Source of the DNA: Inhella crocodyli
Lineage (GTDB): Bacteria > Pseudomonadota > Gammaproteobacteria > Burkholderiales > Burkholderiaceae_C
NCBI RefSeq assembly: GCF_004004565.1
Contig: NZ_SACM01000006.1
Span: forward strand, 62,001-126,000
Reading direction: 5' to 3'
DNA: 64,000 nt
The notes under the pieces: model-generated
Databases searched by the model: none
The model's input: only the letters and a program-made list of their open reading frames with translations
Told to the model about the DNA's origin: nothing
In this document: one piece after another, positions 9,678 through 17,876 of the stretch
Position numbering within the stretch: the first letter of the stretch is position 1
Layout of the letters: each line of letters starts with the position of its first letter
Program-made: the position numbers and the translations under genes

Positions 9678-9890
9678 TCAGCGTTGAATCGGGACGCCGC
9701 GGGGTTCGATCCAACCCATCGACCACGCGAGCAAGATGATCAAGAACAAGGTCACCGACAGGCCCACACGGACGGCCAGTGCCCTGGCCATCGCGTCGCG
9801 CCGCTGACCGCCGCGTCGCAGCATGAAGTACCCCGCGCCGGCCAGCGCGCCCAAGATGCCCAAGAAGGCGAATAGAAACAACCAGTTCAT
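9678..9890 (-). CDS. DUF2909 twin-transmembrane protein
   Basis: A 70-residue protein with two membrane helices (about residues 2-23 and 40-60) joined by a basic loop (LRRGGQRRD). Size, twin-helix layout and a position between coxC and surf1, on the opposite strand, fit the DUF2909 family. It starts at ATG 9890 (MNWLFLFAFLG), 11 bases from the divergent surf1 start, so the two promoters must overlap neighbouring coding sequence or be very compact. No catalytic residues are visible. A link to the oxidase is suggested only by conserved neighbourhood. Confidence 0.8.
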   Translation of the reverse strand: MNWLFLFAFLGILGALAGAGYFMLRRGGQRRDAMARALAVRVGLSVTLFLIILLAWSMGWIEPRGVPIQR

Positions 9891-9901
9891 GGCGATCGAG
9901 T

Positions 9902-10645
9902 ATGCAGCAGCCCGCCGTTGACCGCGGTCGTTGGGGGCGATGGACCGGCCCCGCAGTGGCCTTGGCCGCGCTCGGGGTGGTGCTCGGGACCGCCCGGCTG
10001 GGCATCTGGCAGTTGGACCGAGCCCACCAGAAGCAGGCTTTGCAGGCCGAACGGGTGCGGGCGGCGCAATTGCCGCCCGTGTCGATCGCCGACGTGCTAG
10101 CCCAAGCCCACACCGATTGGTCGGCACGCCGGGTGGTTTGGCGCGGCCAGTGGTGGCCCTCGAAAAGCCTCTGGCTCGACAACCGTCCCTTGAAGCAGCG
10201 AAGCGGCTTCGTGCTGCTCACGCCCCTGAAGCTGGACCAAGGGGGGCTGGTCTGGGTGCAGCGCGGTTGGGTTCCCAAAGGCGCCGGCGTGCACACGGCG
10301 CCGCCGTGGCCTGCCACGCCCGAGGGCGAAGTCCAGGTGGAAGGTCGCTTGGCGCCTCACGCGTGGCGAGCCTATGACCTGGGCCCGGCGGCCGATGGCC
10401 CGCTCAAGCAAAATCTCGACCTTTCCGGCAGCGCTGCGGCTTTGGGCCAGGCCCCCGTTCCTTGGGTGCTGTGGCAGACCGCTTCGTGCGCCCCGCTGGA
10501 TTGCGACTGGCCCTCACCCGACGACGGCGTGGCCAAACACCATGGCTATGCGGCGCAGTGGTTTGCGTTGTCGGCCTTGACCCTGGGTTTGTATGTCTGG
10601 TTCCAAGTTTTCCTCCCCTGGCGACGCCGACGCGCACGCGCTTGA
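9902..10645 (+). CDS. SURF1-family oxidase assembly protein
   Basis: SURF1 proteins help insert heme a into cytochrome oxidase subunit I. The 247-residue product has helices near both ends (WTGPAVALAALGVVLGTARL and WFALSALTLGLYVWFQVFLPW) bracketing a periplasmic domain. LGIWQLDRAHQKQ after helix 1, plus the WLDNRPLKQRSGFVLLTPL and VQRGWVP segments, are typical. It begins the second oxidase-biogenesis unit, surf1 - SCO-like - ctaA - ctaB - sco. Its last 53 bases overlap the start of the next gene in another frame. Confidence 0.92.
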   Translation: MQQPAVDRGRWGRWTGPAVALAALGVVLGTARLGIWQLDRAHQKQALQAERVRAAQLPPVSIADVLAQAHTDWSARRVVWRGQWWPSKSLWLDNRPLKQRSGFVLLTPLKLDQGGLVWVQRGWVPKGAGVHTAPPWPATPEGEVQVEGRLAPHAWRAYDLGPAADGPLKQNLDLSGSAAALGQAPVPWVLWQTASCAPLDCDWPSPDDGVAKHHGYAAQWFALSALTLGLYVWFQVFLPWRRRRARA

Positions 10646-11306
10646 CCTCACGGTGCACGTGCCGCCCGAGGACGAAGCCCTGCGTGCCCTGAGCCGCTCG
10701 GACCAAACCCGCCGCGGCCGCATCATGATGGTGGTGGTGGTGCTGCTGTGCGCGCTGCCGGTGTTGGCGTCGTACTTCACCTTCTACGTGATCAAGCCGC
10801 AGGGGCAGGCCTACGGCGAGCTGATCGCCGCGCAGCCCGAGTTGCCGCCCACCTTGCCCTTGCGGGACCTGGACGGCAAGGCAGTGGCACCGGCCAGCCT
10901 GCACCAGCAATGGTTGCTGGTGGTGGTCGATGGCGGTTCCTGTGTGGGCGAGTGCGAGAACCACCTGTACATGCAACGGCAGCTGCGCGAGATGCTGGGC
11001 CGCGCCCGCGATCGCGTGGACAAGGTCTGGCTCGTCACCGACGACGCCCCCATCCAGCCCGCCCTGTTGAAGGCCTTGCAAGCGACCCCGTCGACCACCG
11101 TGCTGCGGGTGCCGGCCGATGCGCTGCGGCAGTGGTTGCAGCCTGCGACCGGCCAGGCCCTGGCCTCGCACCTGTACCTCGTCGATCCGATGGGCCGCTG
11201 GATGTGGCGCTCGCCCGCCCATCCCGATCCCATGAAGATCAAGAAGGACCTGGACCGCTTGCTCAAGGCCAGCGTGCACTGGGACCAAGCGGGGCGCCCG
11301 CAATGA
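10593..11306 (+). CDS. Membrane-anchored SCO-like protein with CX3C motif
   Basis: A 237-residue protein with a charged cytoplasmic N-terminus, one membrane helix (about 47-69) and a periplasmic thioredoxin-like domain. It is usually left as hypothetical, but it shows the layout of SCO copper chaperones: Cys117-X3-Cys121 (DGGSCVGECENHL) and a later His193 in ASHLYLVDPMGRWMW. These align with C77-X3-C81 and H166 of the true SCO protein encoded at 13319. Function in copper delivery to the oxidase is therefore plausible but inferred. It overlaps surf1 by 53 bases and ctaA by four. The alternative is a structural paralogue that has lost copper chemistry. Confidence 0.7.
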   Translation: MSGSKFSSPGDADAHALDLTVHVPPEDEALRALSRSDQTRRGRIMMVVVVLLCALPVLASYFTFYVIKPQGQAYGELIAAQPELPPTLPLRDLDGKAVAPASLHQQWLLVVVDGGSCVGECENHLYMQRQLREMLGRARDRVDKVWLVTDDAPIQPALLKALQATPSTTVLRVPADALRQWLQPATGQALASHLYLVDPMGRWMWRSPAHPDPMKIKKDLDRLLKASVHWDQAGRPQ

Positions 11307-12430
11307 CCCCGGGTTTCGTGGACTGGTCGCCCCTGCTTCAGTTGCTGCTGCTGGGCCTGGGCCTGGGGATCGTGCCCTTGGGCTGGTGGATGGTGCGAAG
11401 CGCGGGGCTGGATCGGCGCCGGCGCTTGCGCGCGCTGACCTTGATCACCTTGTTCCTGACCTTCGACTTGGTGGTGTTCGGGGCCTTCACGCGCCTGTCG
11501 GATTCGGGCTTGGGCTGTCCCGATTGGCCCGGTTGCTACGGCTCGGTCAGCCCCATTGGCGCCCGCGAAGAGATCGCGGCCGAGGTGGCCCTGCGCCCCA
11601 CGGGCCCCGTCACACACGGCAAGGCCTGGGTTGAAATGGTGCACCGCTACTGGGCCAGCGCCGTTGGTTTTCTGATCCTGGTCTTGGCGGCGCTGGCCTG
11701 GCGCTGGCGTCAGGCCGACCTGCCGCATCCGGGCTGGGCCAGCCTGGCCTTGGCCTGGGTGCTGCTGCAAGGCGCTTTCGGCGCTTGGACGGTCACGATG
11801 AAGCTGTTCCCGGCCGTCGTCACCGGCCACCTGATGCTCGGGCTGGGCTTGCTCAGCTTGCTGGCTTGGCAGGCCGAGCGATTGGCACCGCGACCGATCG
11901 CGGTGTCCAAGGCCGTGATCCGCACCTGGCAACTCCTGGCCGTGTTGGTGTTCGTGCAGTTGATGTTGGGCGGGTGGGTCAGCACCAATTACGCGGTGCT
12001 CGTGTGCCGCGATTTGCCGACCTGCCAGGGCCAGTGGTGGCCGGAGATGGACTTTTCCGCCGCCTTCCGCGTTTGGCGGGCCTTGGGCACCGACGGGCAG
12101 GGGGGGCTGCTGAGCTTCCCGGCCCTGACGGCCATCCACGTGACCCATCGCCTGGGTGCGCTGGCCGTCACCTTGGTGGCCTTGGCGCTGGCCTGGCAGT
12201 TGCGCGCACCGACCACGCGCCCCTGGGCGTTGGCGCTGGTGGCCCTGTTGGTGTGGCAGGTGGCGTCCGGCGTGTCGAATGTCGTCCTGGGCTGGCCCTT
12301 GTTGGCGGCCTTGTCCCACAGCGCGGGCGCCGCGGCCTGGGTCGTGGTGCTGACGGTGCTGGGCGCGCGATGGGTCGGGGAGGGCGCGCACGTGGCCCCG
12401 CAAAGCTTGAGGCGGGAGGTTCGCGCATGA
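11303..12430 (+). CDS. ctaA: Heme A synthase, COX15/CtaA type
   Basis: CtaA oxidises the C8 methyl group of heme O to give heme A for the oxidase. The 375-residue product has about eight membrane helices. Conserved family segments are visible: [21 protein letters not shown] with two cysteines, the His in EMVHRYWAS, a second cysteine pair ([10 protein letters not shown]), and later histidines (IHVTHRLG and ALSHSAG) for heme ligation. Start ATG 11303 overlaps the previous stop by four bases, and the gene overlaps ctaB by four bases, so expression is coupled. Confidence 0.95.
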   Translation: MTPGFVDWSPLLQLLLLGLGLGIVPLGWWMVRSAGLDRRRRLRALTLITLFLTFDLVVFGAFTRLSDSGLGCPDWPGCYGSVSPIGAREEIAAEVALRPTGPVTHGKAWVEMVHRYWASAVGFLILVLAALAWRWRQADLPHPGWASLALAWVLLQGAFGAWTVTMKLFPAVVTGHLMLGLGLLSLLAWQAERLAPRPIAVSKAVIRTWQLLAVLVFVQLMLGGWVSTNYAVLVCRDLPTCQGQWWPEMDFSAAFRVWRALGTDGQGGLLSFPALTAIHVTHRLGALAVTLVALALAWQLRAPTTRPWALALVALLVWQVASGVSNVVLGWPLLAALSHSAGAAAWVVVLTVLGARWVGEGAHVAPQSLRREVRA

Positions 12431-13341
12431 CCGAGGTGCCTGTGCAAGGCGGTGGCGTGCCCAGCCGATGGGCCCAGTTCTACGCGCTGACCAAGCCTCG
12501 CGTGGTGCAACTGATCGTGTTCTGCGCGGTCATCGGCATGGCCCTGGCCGTGCCGGGCTGGCCGGATGCCGCGCAGTGGCAGCGCATGGGCGCTGGGGCG
12601 CTGGGCATTTGGCTCATTGCGGCGGCGGCGGCGGCGTTCAATTGCTTGGTCGAACGCCGCATCGATGCGCGCATGAAGCGCACGAGCTGGCGCCCGACCG
12701 CGCGGGGCGAGTTGAGCCCCACGCAAGCCTTGGGGTTCTCGGTCGCCTTGTGCGCGGCCGGGGCGTTGATCTTGCTGCTGTGGGTCAACGCGCTCACCCT
12801 GTGGCTGACCCTGGCCACCTTCGTCGGCTACGCCATCGTCTACACGGTGTGGTTGAAGCCGACCACACCGCAGAACATCGTGATCGGCGGGGCCTCGGGG
12901 GCCATGCCGCCGGTGCTGGGCTGGGCGGCGGTCCAGGGCAGTCTCGGGCCCGAGCCCTGGCTGCTGTGCTTGATCATTTTCTTGTGGACCCCGCCCCACT
13001 TCTGGGCCCTGGCCCTGTACCGCGCCGACGACTACGCCAAGGCCGGGCTGCCCATGCTGCCCGTGACGCACGGCAATGCCTTCACGCGCCTGCAGGTCTT
13101 CCTGTACACCTGGATTCTGTTGGCGGCCACCCTGTTGCCTTACCTGATGGGCATGAGCGGGCTGCTCTACCTGGTGGCGGCGCTGGCCCTGGGCCTGCGC
13201 TTTTGCTGGTTCGGGTGGCGCCTCTGGCGCCGCTACGACGAAGCCCTGGCCCGTCGCACCTTCTGGTTCTCCATCTGGTACCTGGCTTTGCTGTTTGCAG
13301 CGCTGTTGATCGACCACTATGTGCCCATCGGAATCCGTTGA
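12427..13341 (+). CDS. ctaB: Protoheme IX farnesyltransferase (heme O synthase)
   Basis: CtaB adds a farnesyl group to protoheme to make heme O, the substrate of CtaA next to it. The 304-residue membrane protein shows the prenyltransferase aspartate-rich motif in [15 protein letters not shown] (first N-X3-D-like site) and [16 protein letters not shown] (second site), with seven to nine helices. Start ATG 12427 overlaps the ctaA stop as ATGA. The 3' end overlaps the sco gene by 23 bases in a different frame. The family is also called CyoE. Confidence 0.95.
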   Translation: MTEVPVQGGGVPSRWAQFYALTKPRVVQLIVFCAVIGMALAVPGWPDAAQWQRMGAGALGIWLIAAAAAAFNCLVERRIDARMKRTSWRPTARGELSPTQALGFSVALCAAGALILLLWVNALTLWLTLATFVGYAIVYTVWLKPTTPQNIVIGGASGAMPPVLGWAAVQGSLGPEPWLLCLIIFLWTPPHFWALALYRADDYAKAGLPMLPVTHGNAFTRLQVFLYTWILLAATLLPYLMGMSGLLYLVAALALGLRFCWFGWRLWRRYDEALARRTFWFSIWYLALLFAALLIDHYVPIGIR

Positions 13342-13930
13342 CCGTCGCGTTTGGCTGCTGGCCGGTTTGGCCAGCCTGGGCGGCCTGGGTGCCTGCGAGC
13401 CCGCGGCCCAAACCAGCTTTGCCAGTGTCGACTTGACCGGGGCGGCCTACGGCCGCGACTTCAACCTGCCCGATGTGGACGGCCGGCGCCGCAGCTTGGC
13501 CGACTTCCGGGGGCGGGTTGTGGTGGTTTTCTTCGGCTTCACGCAGTGCCCTGACGTGTGCCCGACGACCCTGGGCGAATTGGCGCTGATCAAGCAGGAA
13601 CTCGGTGCCGACGGCGCCCGCGTGGTGCCGGTGTTCATCACCGTGGACCCCGAGCGCGACACGCCCGAACTCTTGAGGGCTTACATGGCCAACTTCGGCG
13701 CCGATGGGGTGGCCTTGCGCGGCAGCCTCGAGGAGACGCGCGCCGTGGCCAAAGAGTTCCGGGTGCTGTTCAACAAGGTGCCGGCCAAGACGGGCGAGGG
13801 CTACACGATGGACCACACCGCGGCCTCGTTCGTGTTCGACCCCCAGGGCCGCTTGCGCTTGTACGCGCGCTACGGACTCGGCCCGCAGGCCCTGCTCGGG
13901 GACGTGCGGACCTTGTTGCGAGGCGCCTGA
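13319..13930 (+). CDS. SCO1/SenC-family copper chaperone
   Basis: SCO proteins deliver copper to the CuA site of subunit II. The 203-residue product has an N-terminal hydrophobic segment ending LGACEPAA, which may be a lipoprotein signal. The thioredoxin-like domain carries the copper site: Cys77-X3-Cys81 ([11 protein letters not shown]) and His166 ([14 protein letters not shown]). [14 protein letters not shown] is also typical. It is the last gene of the heme/copper assembly unit; a hairpin overlapping its stop separates it from convergent rpoH. The start ATG lies within the end of ctaB. Confidence 0.94.
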   Translation: MCPSESVDRRVWLLAGLASLGGLGACEPAAQTSFASVDLTGAAYGRDFNLPDVDGRRRSLADFRGRVVVVFFGFTQCPDVCPTTLGELALIKQELGADGARVVPVFITVDPERDTPELLRAYMANFGADGVALRGSLEETRAVAKEFRVLFNKVPAKTGEGYTMDHTAASFVFDPQGRLRLYARYGLGPQALLGDVRTLLRGA

Positions 13931-13941
13931 ACGGGCGCCTC
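13920..13941 (+). terminator. Hairpin between convergent sco and rpoH
   Basis: A perfect 8-bp stem, GAGGCGCC / GGCGCCTC, has a six-base loop and includes the sco stop codon. No T run follows on either strand, so it is a possible weak or Rho-assisted bidirectional terminator only. Confidence 0.45.
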
Positions 13942-13954
13942 GGTCCTGCCAGGC

Positions 13955-14890
13955 TCAGGCAGTGGCCAGGGCCTGACGCATCTTCTTCATGGCCGCCGCC
14001 TCGATCTGGCGGATGCGCTCGGCACTGACGCCGTACTCGGCGGCCAGTTCGTGCAGGGTCTTGCCCCCGCTGCTGTCGTCGTTCACGTCCAGCCAACGGG
14101 CTTGCACGATGCGCCGGCTGCGCTCGTCCAGCACGTCCAGCGCGCGCTGCAGGCCGTCGCTGGCCATGGCGTCGCGGGCGCGGGCGGCCAGCACTTGCGT
14201 CGGCTCGTGCCCTTCGTCGGCCAGGTAGGCGATGGGGGCGGAGGACGGGCTGTCCTCGTCGTCGCCCTCTTGCGGCTCCAGCGCGAGGTCGGCCCCCGCC
14301 AGGCGCATTTCCATCTCCACCACCTCCTCGGGCTTGACGTCCAAGGTGCGGGCCACGTGGTCGATCTCGGCCTCGCTCAAGGCCTGCCGGTTCGGGTCGG
14401 AGGCTTCGTGCTTCAGGCTGTGCTTGAGGCTGCGCAGGTTGAAGAACAGCTTGCGCTGGGCCTTGGTGGTGGCCACCTTGACCATGCGCCAGTTCTTGAC
14501 GATGTACTCGTGGATCTCCGCCTTGATCCAGTGCATGGCGTAGGACACCAGGCGGACGCCCTGGTCGGGGTCGAAGCGGCGCACGGCCTTCATCAAGCCC
14601 ACGTTGCCTTCTTGGATCAGGTCGCCGTGCGGCAGCCCGTAGCCCAGGTACTGGCGCGAGATGGAAACCACCAAGCGCAGGTGCGAGAGCACCAACCGGC
14701 CGGCGGCTTCGAGGTCGCCTTGCTCCTTGAGGGCCCGGGCGTAGCGCTGTTCTTCATCGGCCGTGAGCATCGGCAGCCGGTTCACGGCGCTGATGTAGGC
14801 GTCCAGATGCCCCAGCGAGGGGATCAAAGACCAAGGGTCGCGCACCGTCAAGGTGGCGTGGCTGGAAGCGCTGAGCGTGGCGGCAGACAT
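13955..14890 (-). CDS. rpoH: Heat-shock sigma factor RpoH (sigma-32)
   Basis: RpoH directs RNA polymerase to heat-shock promoters. The 311-residue product has region 1.2 (SLGHLDAYISAVNRLPMLTA), region 2 (GDLIQEGNVGLMKAVRRFDP and VSYAMHWIKAEIHEYIVKNW), the RpoH-box-like stretch RKLFFNLRSLKHSL, and a region 4 helix-turn-helix (LHELAAEYGVSAERIRQIEA). I chose ATG 14890 (MSAATLSASS) over an upstream in-frame ATG at 14944, because the latter lies within the CIRCE operator. A perfect CIRCE at 14938-14964 and a TAATAT -10 directly downstream of it imply control by the HrcA repressor. cheW is upstream on the same strand. Confidence 0.96.
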   Translation of the reverse strand: MSAATLSASSHATLTVRDPWSLIPSLGHLDAYISAVNRLPMLTADEEQRYARALKEQGDLEAAGRLVLSHLRLVVSISRQYLGYGLPHGDLIQEGNVGLMKAVRRFDPDQGVRLVSYAMHWIKAEIHEYIVKNWRMVKVATTKAQRKLFFNLRSLKHSLKHEASDPNRQALSEAEIDHVARTLDVKPEEVVEMEMRLAGADLALEPQEGDDEDSPSSAPIAYLADEGHEPTQVLAARARDAMASDGLQRALDVLDERSRRIVQARWLDVNDDSSGGKTLHELAAEYGVSAERIRQIEAAAMKKMRQALATA

Positions 14891-14937
14891 GGGTCGAGGC
14901 CTTTCGACGGGGCGTACAGCACCCCGGCCTCGAAATA

Positions 14938-14964
14938 TTAGCACTCATCAGGCGAGAGTGCTAA
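14938..14964 (-). promoter_or_regulatory. CIRCE element (HrcA operator) upstream of rpoH
   Basis: A perfect 9-9-9 inverted repeat, TTAGCACTC - N9 - GAGTGCTAA, matches the CIRCE consensus exactly. It lies 48 bases upstream of the rpoH start. Reading towards rpoH, the right arm runs into TAATAT, a good -10, so bound HrcA would block the promoter. Confidence 0.92.
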
Positions 14965-14980
14965 CACCCTCGCCGAACCC

Positions 14981-15478
14981 TCAATCGGCGAGGCCGAACT
15001 CGGGGCTGGCCACCATGCCTTCGATGTCCAGCAGGATCAAGATGCGCTCGCCGACCTTGCCCAGGCCGGTCACGTGGCGGGAGTCGATCGCAGCCCCCAT
15101 CTCCGGGGCCGGCTTGATTTGGTCGACAGGCAGCTCCAGCACGTCGGACACCGAATCGACCACCATGCCCAGCACGCGGTTGCCCACGTTCAGCACGATG
15201 GTGACGGTGAAGGCGTTGTACTGGGCGTCGGTGCCCAGGCGCAGCCGCATGTCCATGATGGGGACGATGACGCCCCGCAGGTTGACCACGCCTTTGACGA
15301 AGTGCGGCGCATGGGCGATCCGCGTCGGCGCTTCATAGGAGCGGATCTCCTGCACCTTCAGGATGTCGATGCCGTACTCCTCGGCGCCGATGCGGAAGGT
15401 GAGGAACTGCTTGCTGGCCACCGTGCTGGACTGTCCCAGGCCCGCCGATTGCGAAGACACCACCAGGTCGTTGCTCAT
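14981..15478 (-). CDS. cheW: CheW-like chemotaxis coupling protein
   Basis: CheW couples chemoreceptors to the histidine kinase CheA. The 165-residue product is a single CheW domain after a short Ser/Gln-rich tail: FLTFRIGAEEYGIDILKVQE, then YEAPTRIAHAPHFVKGVVNL and RGVIVPIMDMRLRLG, ending with ILILLDIEGMV. These match the family closely over its usual length. No other chemotaxis gene is nearby, so it is either an orphan copy or the end of an operon that reaches no further in this window. rpoH follows on the same strand but has its own CIRCE-controlled promoter. Confidence 0.93.
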   Translation of the reverse strand: MSNDLVVSSQSAGLGQSSTVASKQFLTFRIGAEEYGIDILKVQEIRSYEAPTRIAHAPHFVKGVVNLRGVIVPIMDMRLRLGTDAQYNAFTVTIVLNVGNRVLGMVVDSVSDVLELPVDQIKPAPEMGAAIDSRHVTGLGKVGERILILLDIEGMVASPEFGLAD

Positions 15479-15626
15479 GGTTGCTGCGAGGTCTCAAGCT
15501 GCGTTGCGAACGATTGTGCCGTCCCCCGGCGCCCGCACGCCTAGCGGGGACCCGTACGCCCCCGGCCCGGCGTGACATCCGGCTGCTTTGCCGGGGGCCT
15601 TCGTCAGGGCTTTTCAAAAAACCAAG

Positions 15627-15636
15627 CAAGCGCTTG
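15627..15636. promoter_or_regulatory. Palindrome before tetR gene, possible operator
   Basis: The perfect palindrome CAAGCGCTTG lies 15 bases before the TetR-family start codon. Such regulators often bind palindromes in their own promoter, so this is a candidate operator for self-control of the efflux operon. The site is short and could be chance. Confidence 0.3.
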
Positions 15637-15650
15637 ACTGATTCGTTAGC

Positions 15651-16367
15651 ATGCGCGCCATGCCGCCCCGCAAACCCGCCCCACCCGACGCCCCCAGCCC
15701 CGACCTGCTCGCCCAGTGGGCGGCGCTCATGGGCGTGGACCTGAACGACCCCAAAGAGCGCCTGGTGTTCCACGCCGCCTGCCAGTTCGCCGAGCACGGC
15801 TTCGACGCGGTGACCACGCGCGAGATCTGCAACGCCGCCGGCACCAACCCGGGCGCCATCCATTACCACTTTGGCGACAAGGACGGCCTTTACCGCGAGG
15901 TGCTGCGCCGGCCCATCCAGCAGATGAACGAGGCCTTTGCCGGCTTCGACCACCCCGACTTGAGCCTGCCCGAAGCGCTCGACCGCTTTCTCGCCCCGTT
16001 CCTGACCATGAACCACGGGGAGGGTCCCAACCCCATGCGCCTGTACCTGCGCGAACTCATGGACCCCAGTGAGGTCTTCATGCAGGCGGTGTCCACGCAC
16101 ATCGGGCCCAACCACCATGCCTTGACGCGCTTGCTGGCCCGGCACATTGGTGTGGCGCAGCCCGACACCGCCGTGCACCAACTCGCCTTCGCGCTGTGCG
16201 CCATGGCGCACGACTACTGCCTGAGCCGCCCGTTCATGGACGCCCTGACGCCGGGCCTCCTGGACGACGACCCCGAACTGCTGGCCGTGCGCCGCCGCAT
16301 CGTCGGCTGGGGCGTGGCCCTGGTGGCCGCCGAGCGCGCGGCCCGGGCTTCCACGACTTCTTCTTGA
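15651..16367 (+). CDS. TetR-family regulator of the adjacent RND efflux operon
   Basis: A 238-residue one-component repressor. The N-terminal helix-turn-helix is clear (ACQFAEHGFDAVTTREICNA then GTNPGAIHYHFGDKDGLYRE). The C-terminal half (MRLYLRELMDPSEVFMQAV and following) looks like the CerR/YbiH-type ligand-binding domain. It starts at ATG 15651, with a second possible start at 15660. It ends two bases before the outer-membrane efflux gene, so regulator and pump are probably one transcript. It likely represses the unit and responds to a pump substrate, which cannot be named from sequence. Confidence 0.9.
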   Translation: MRAMPPRKPAPPDAPSPDLLAQWAALMGVDLNDPKERLVFHAACQFAEHGFDAVTTREICNAAGTNPGAIHYHFGDKDGLYREVLRRPIQQMNEAFAGFDHPDLSLPEALDRFLAPFLTMNHGEGPNPMRLYLRELMDPSEVFMQAVSTHIGPNHHALTRLLARHIGVAQPDTAVHQLAFALCAMAHDYCLSRPFMDALTPGLLDDDPELLAVRRRIVGWGVALVAAERAARASTTSS

Positions 16368-16369
16368 GC

Positions 16370-17851
16370 ATGACCATGACCCCACGACGCCTTCTTGCGC
16401 CGAGCGCCATCGCGCTGGCCGTGTTGCTGAGCGCCTGCGCCAGCGCACCACCGGCCGGCCCGCCCCAAGCCGTGGCCGCCACCCCGCAACTGCCTGCCGC
16501 CTGGCTGGCGCCCTTGCCGCACCAGGGCTCGCCCGCCGAGTTGGCCCGCTGGTGGCAGCGCTTCGACGACCCGGTGCTGGTGGCCCTCATCGACCAGGCC
16601 CAAGCCGCCAGCCCCACGCTGCAGGCGGCCACCGCGCGCCTGGCCCAGGCGCGGGCCGAAGCACGCCAAGCCTCGGCCGGCTTGCTGCCCCAGGTGCAGG
16701 CCGGCGCCCAAGCCACCCGCGCGCAACAAGCGCCCGACTTCAAGCCCGCCACCACCAGCGGCGCGCAGTTCAGCGCCAGCTGGGAGCTGGACCTTTTCGG
16801 CCGTGCCCGGGCCAACGGCGCCGCTGCCCAAGCGCAGGCCGATGCCGCCCAGGCCCAATGGCACGAGGCCCGCGTGAGCCTGGCGGCCGACGTCGCCTCG
16901 GCCTACCTGGCGCTGCGCCACGCGCAGGCGCAAGAAGAGATCGCCGAACTCGACGTGCAGGCCGCGGAAGGTTTGGCGCAGTGGGGGCAGTTGCGCCGCC
17001 AGCGCGGGCTGGACAGCGCCAGCGACGTGGCCCTGCTCAACACCCAGCGCGCGGCGGCGGTGGCCGTGCGCGCCGACCAGCGCGCACAAACCGCCATCGC
17101 CCTGCAGACCCTGGCCTTGCTGACCGCGAAGCCGGCGGCCGAACTGGCCCCGCAGCTGGCGCCCACCGCGGTCCAGGCGCCGCGACTGCAGCGTCGCATC
17201 CCTGCCGCACCGCCCTTTGCCTGGTCGGCCCTGCCGCCCCAAACCCTGGCCCAGCGTCCGGATCTGGCCGCGGCGCACCAACAGTGGCTGGCCGCCGCCT
17301 ACAGCGAGCAAGGCGTGCGCGCCGAAGCCTGGCCGCAGCTCAGCCTCACCGGCCTGATCGGCAATGCGCGCCTCGGTTGGGGCAGCGGCAGCACCGGCGG
17401 CGCCGTGTGGTCCATCGGCCCCTCCTTGAGCCTGCCCTTGTTCGACGGCGGCCTGCGCCAAGGCCAGCGCGACGCCGCCCAGGCCCGCACCGCGCAAGCC
17501 GCCGCGGCCTTCGAGGCGCGCTGGCGCGGCGCCGTGGCCGAGGTGGAGGAGGCCCTGCAATTGGTGGCCAGCGCGGGCGAACGCCAGCGCGAGGCCGACA
17601 CCTCGCAGCGCGAGTGGGAGCGCATCGCCGCCGACGCCACGCGCCTGGCCCAAGCCGGCGTGCAAAGCGGCCCGCAGCGCGCCAGCACCTTCCGCAATGC
17701 GCTCAGCGCCTACAGCGCGGCCGTTGCCATCCGTCACGAACACGCCCAAGCCTGGGTGCGCCTGTACCGCGTGCTGGGGGGCGGCTTCGACGCCAACAGC
17801 GCCGCCAGCGCCACCACCGCGTCGGCGCAAACCGCGCCCACCTCGAACTGA
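16370..17851 (+). CDS. RND efflux outer-membrane lipoprotein, NodT/OprM type
   Basis: The outer-membrane channel of a tripartite pump. Of its 493 residues, the first 20 form a lipoprotein signal with lipobox LLSAC. Two repeated efflux domains follow, with helical hairpins rich in Ala/Gln (LARWWQRFDDPVLVALIDQA; GAQFSASWELDLFGRARANG; later SLPLFDGGLRQGQRDAAQAR), the pattern of OEP proteins. Start ATG 16370; another ATG six bases later is equally possible. It is unusual but not unique for the channel gene to come first in the operon, directly behind its regulator. Confidence 0.92.
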   Translation: MTMTPRRLLAPSAIALAVLLSACASAPPAGPPQAVAATPQLPAAWLAPLPHQGSPAELARWWQRFDDPVLVALIDQAQAASPTLQAATARLAQARAEARQASAGLLPQVQAGAQATRAQQAPDFKPATTSGAQFSASWELDLFGRARANGAAAQAQADAAQAQWHEARVSLAADVASAYLALRHAQAQEEIAELDVQAAEGLAQWGQLRRQRGLDSASDVALLNTQRAAAVAVRADQRAQTAIALQTLALLTAKPAAELAPQLAPTAVQAPRLQRRIPAAPPFAWSALPPQTLAQRPDLAAAHQQWLAAAYSEQGVRAEAWPQLSLTGLIGNARLGWGSGSTGGAVWSIGPSLSLPLFDGGLRQGQRDAAQARTAQAAAAFEARWRGAVAEVEEALQLVASAGERQREADTSQREWERIAADATRLAQAGVQSGPQRASTFRNALSAYSAAVAIRHEHAQAWVRLYRVLGGGFDANSAASATTASAQTAPTSN

Positions 17852-17876
17852 ACACCCCGCGTTCCGGAGTCCCGCC

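Noticed and set aside
9700-9720. GGGGTTCGATCCAACCC, resembling a tRNA T-arm
   Set aside because: It lies within the DUF2909 coding sequence and no acceptor, D or anticodon stems can be formed around it.
8799-10317. Long minus-strand open frame across coxC and surf1
   Set aside because: Antisense to well-defined oxidase genes and interrupted by a terminator; no recognisable protein.
15558-15598. 9-bp inverted repeat GCCCCCGGC / GCCGGGGGC with a 23-base loop between cheW and tetR
   Set aside because: The loop is long, there is no T run and no bracketing gene end; likely incidental in GC-rich sequence.
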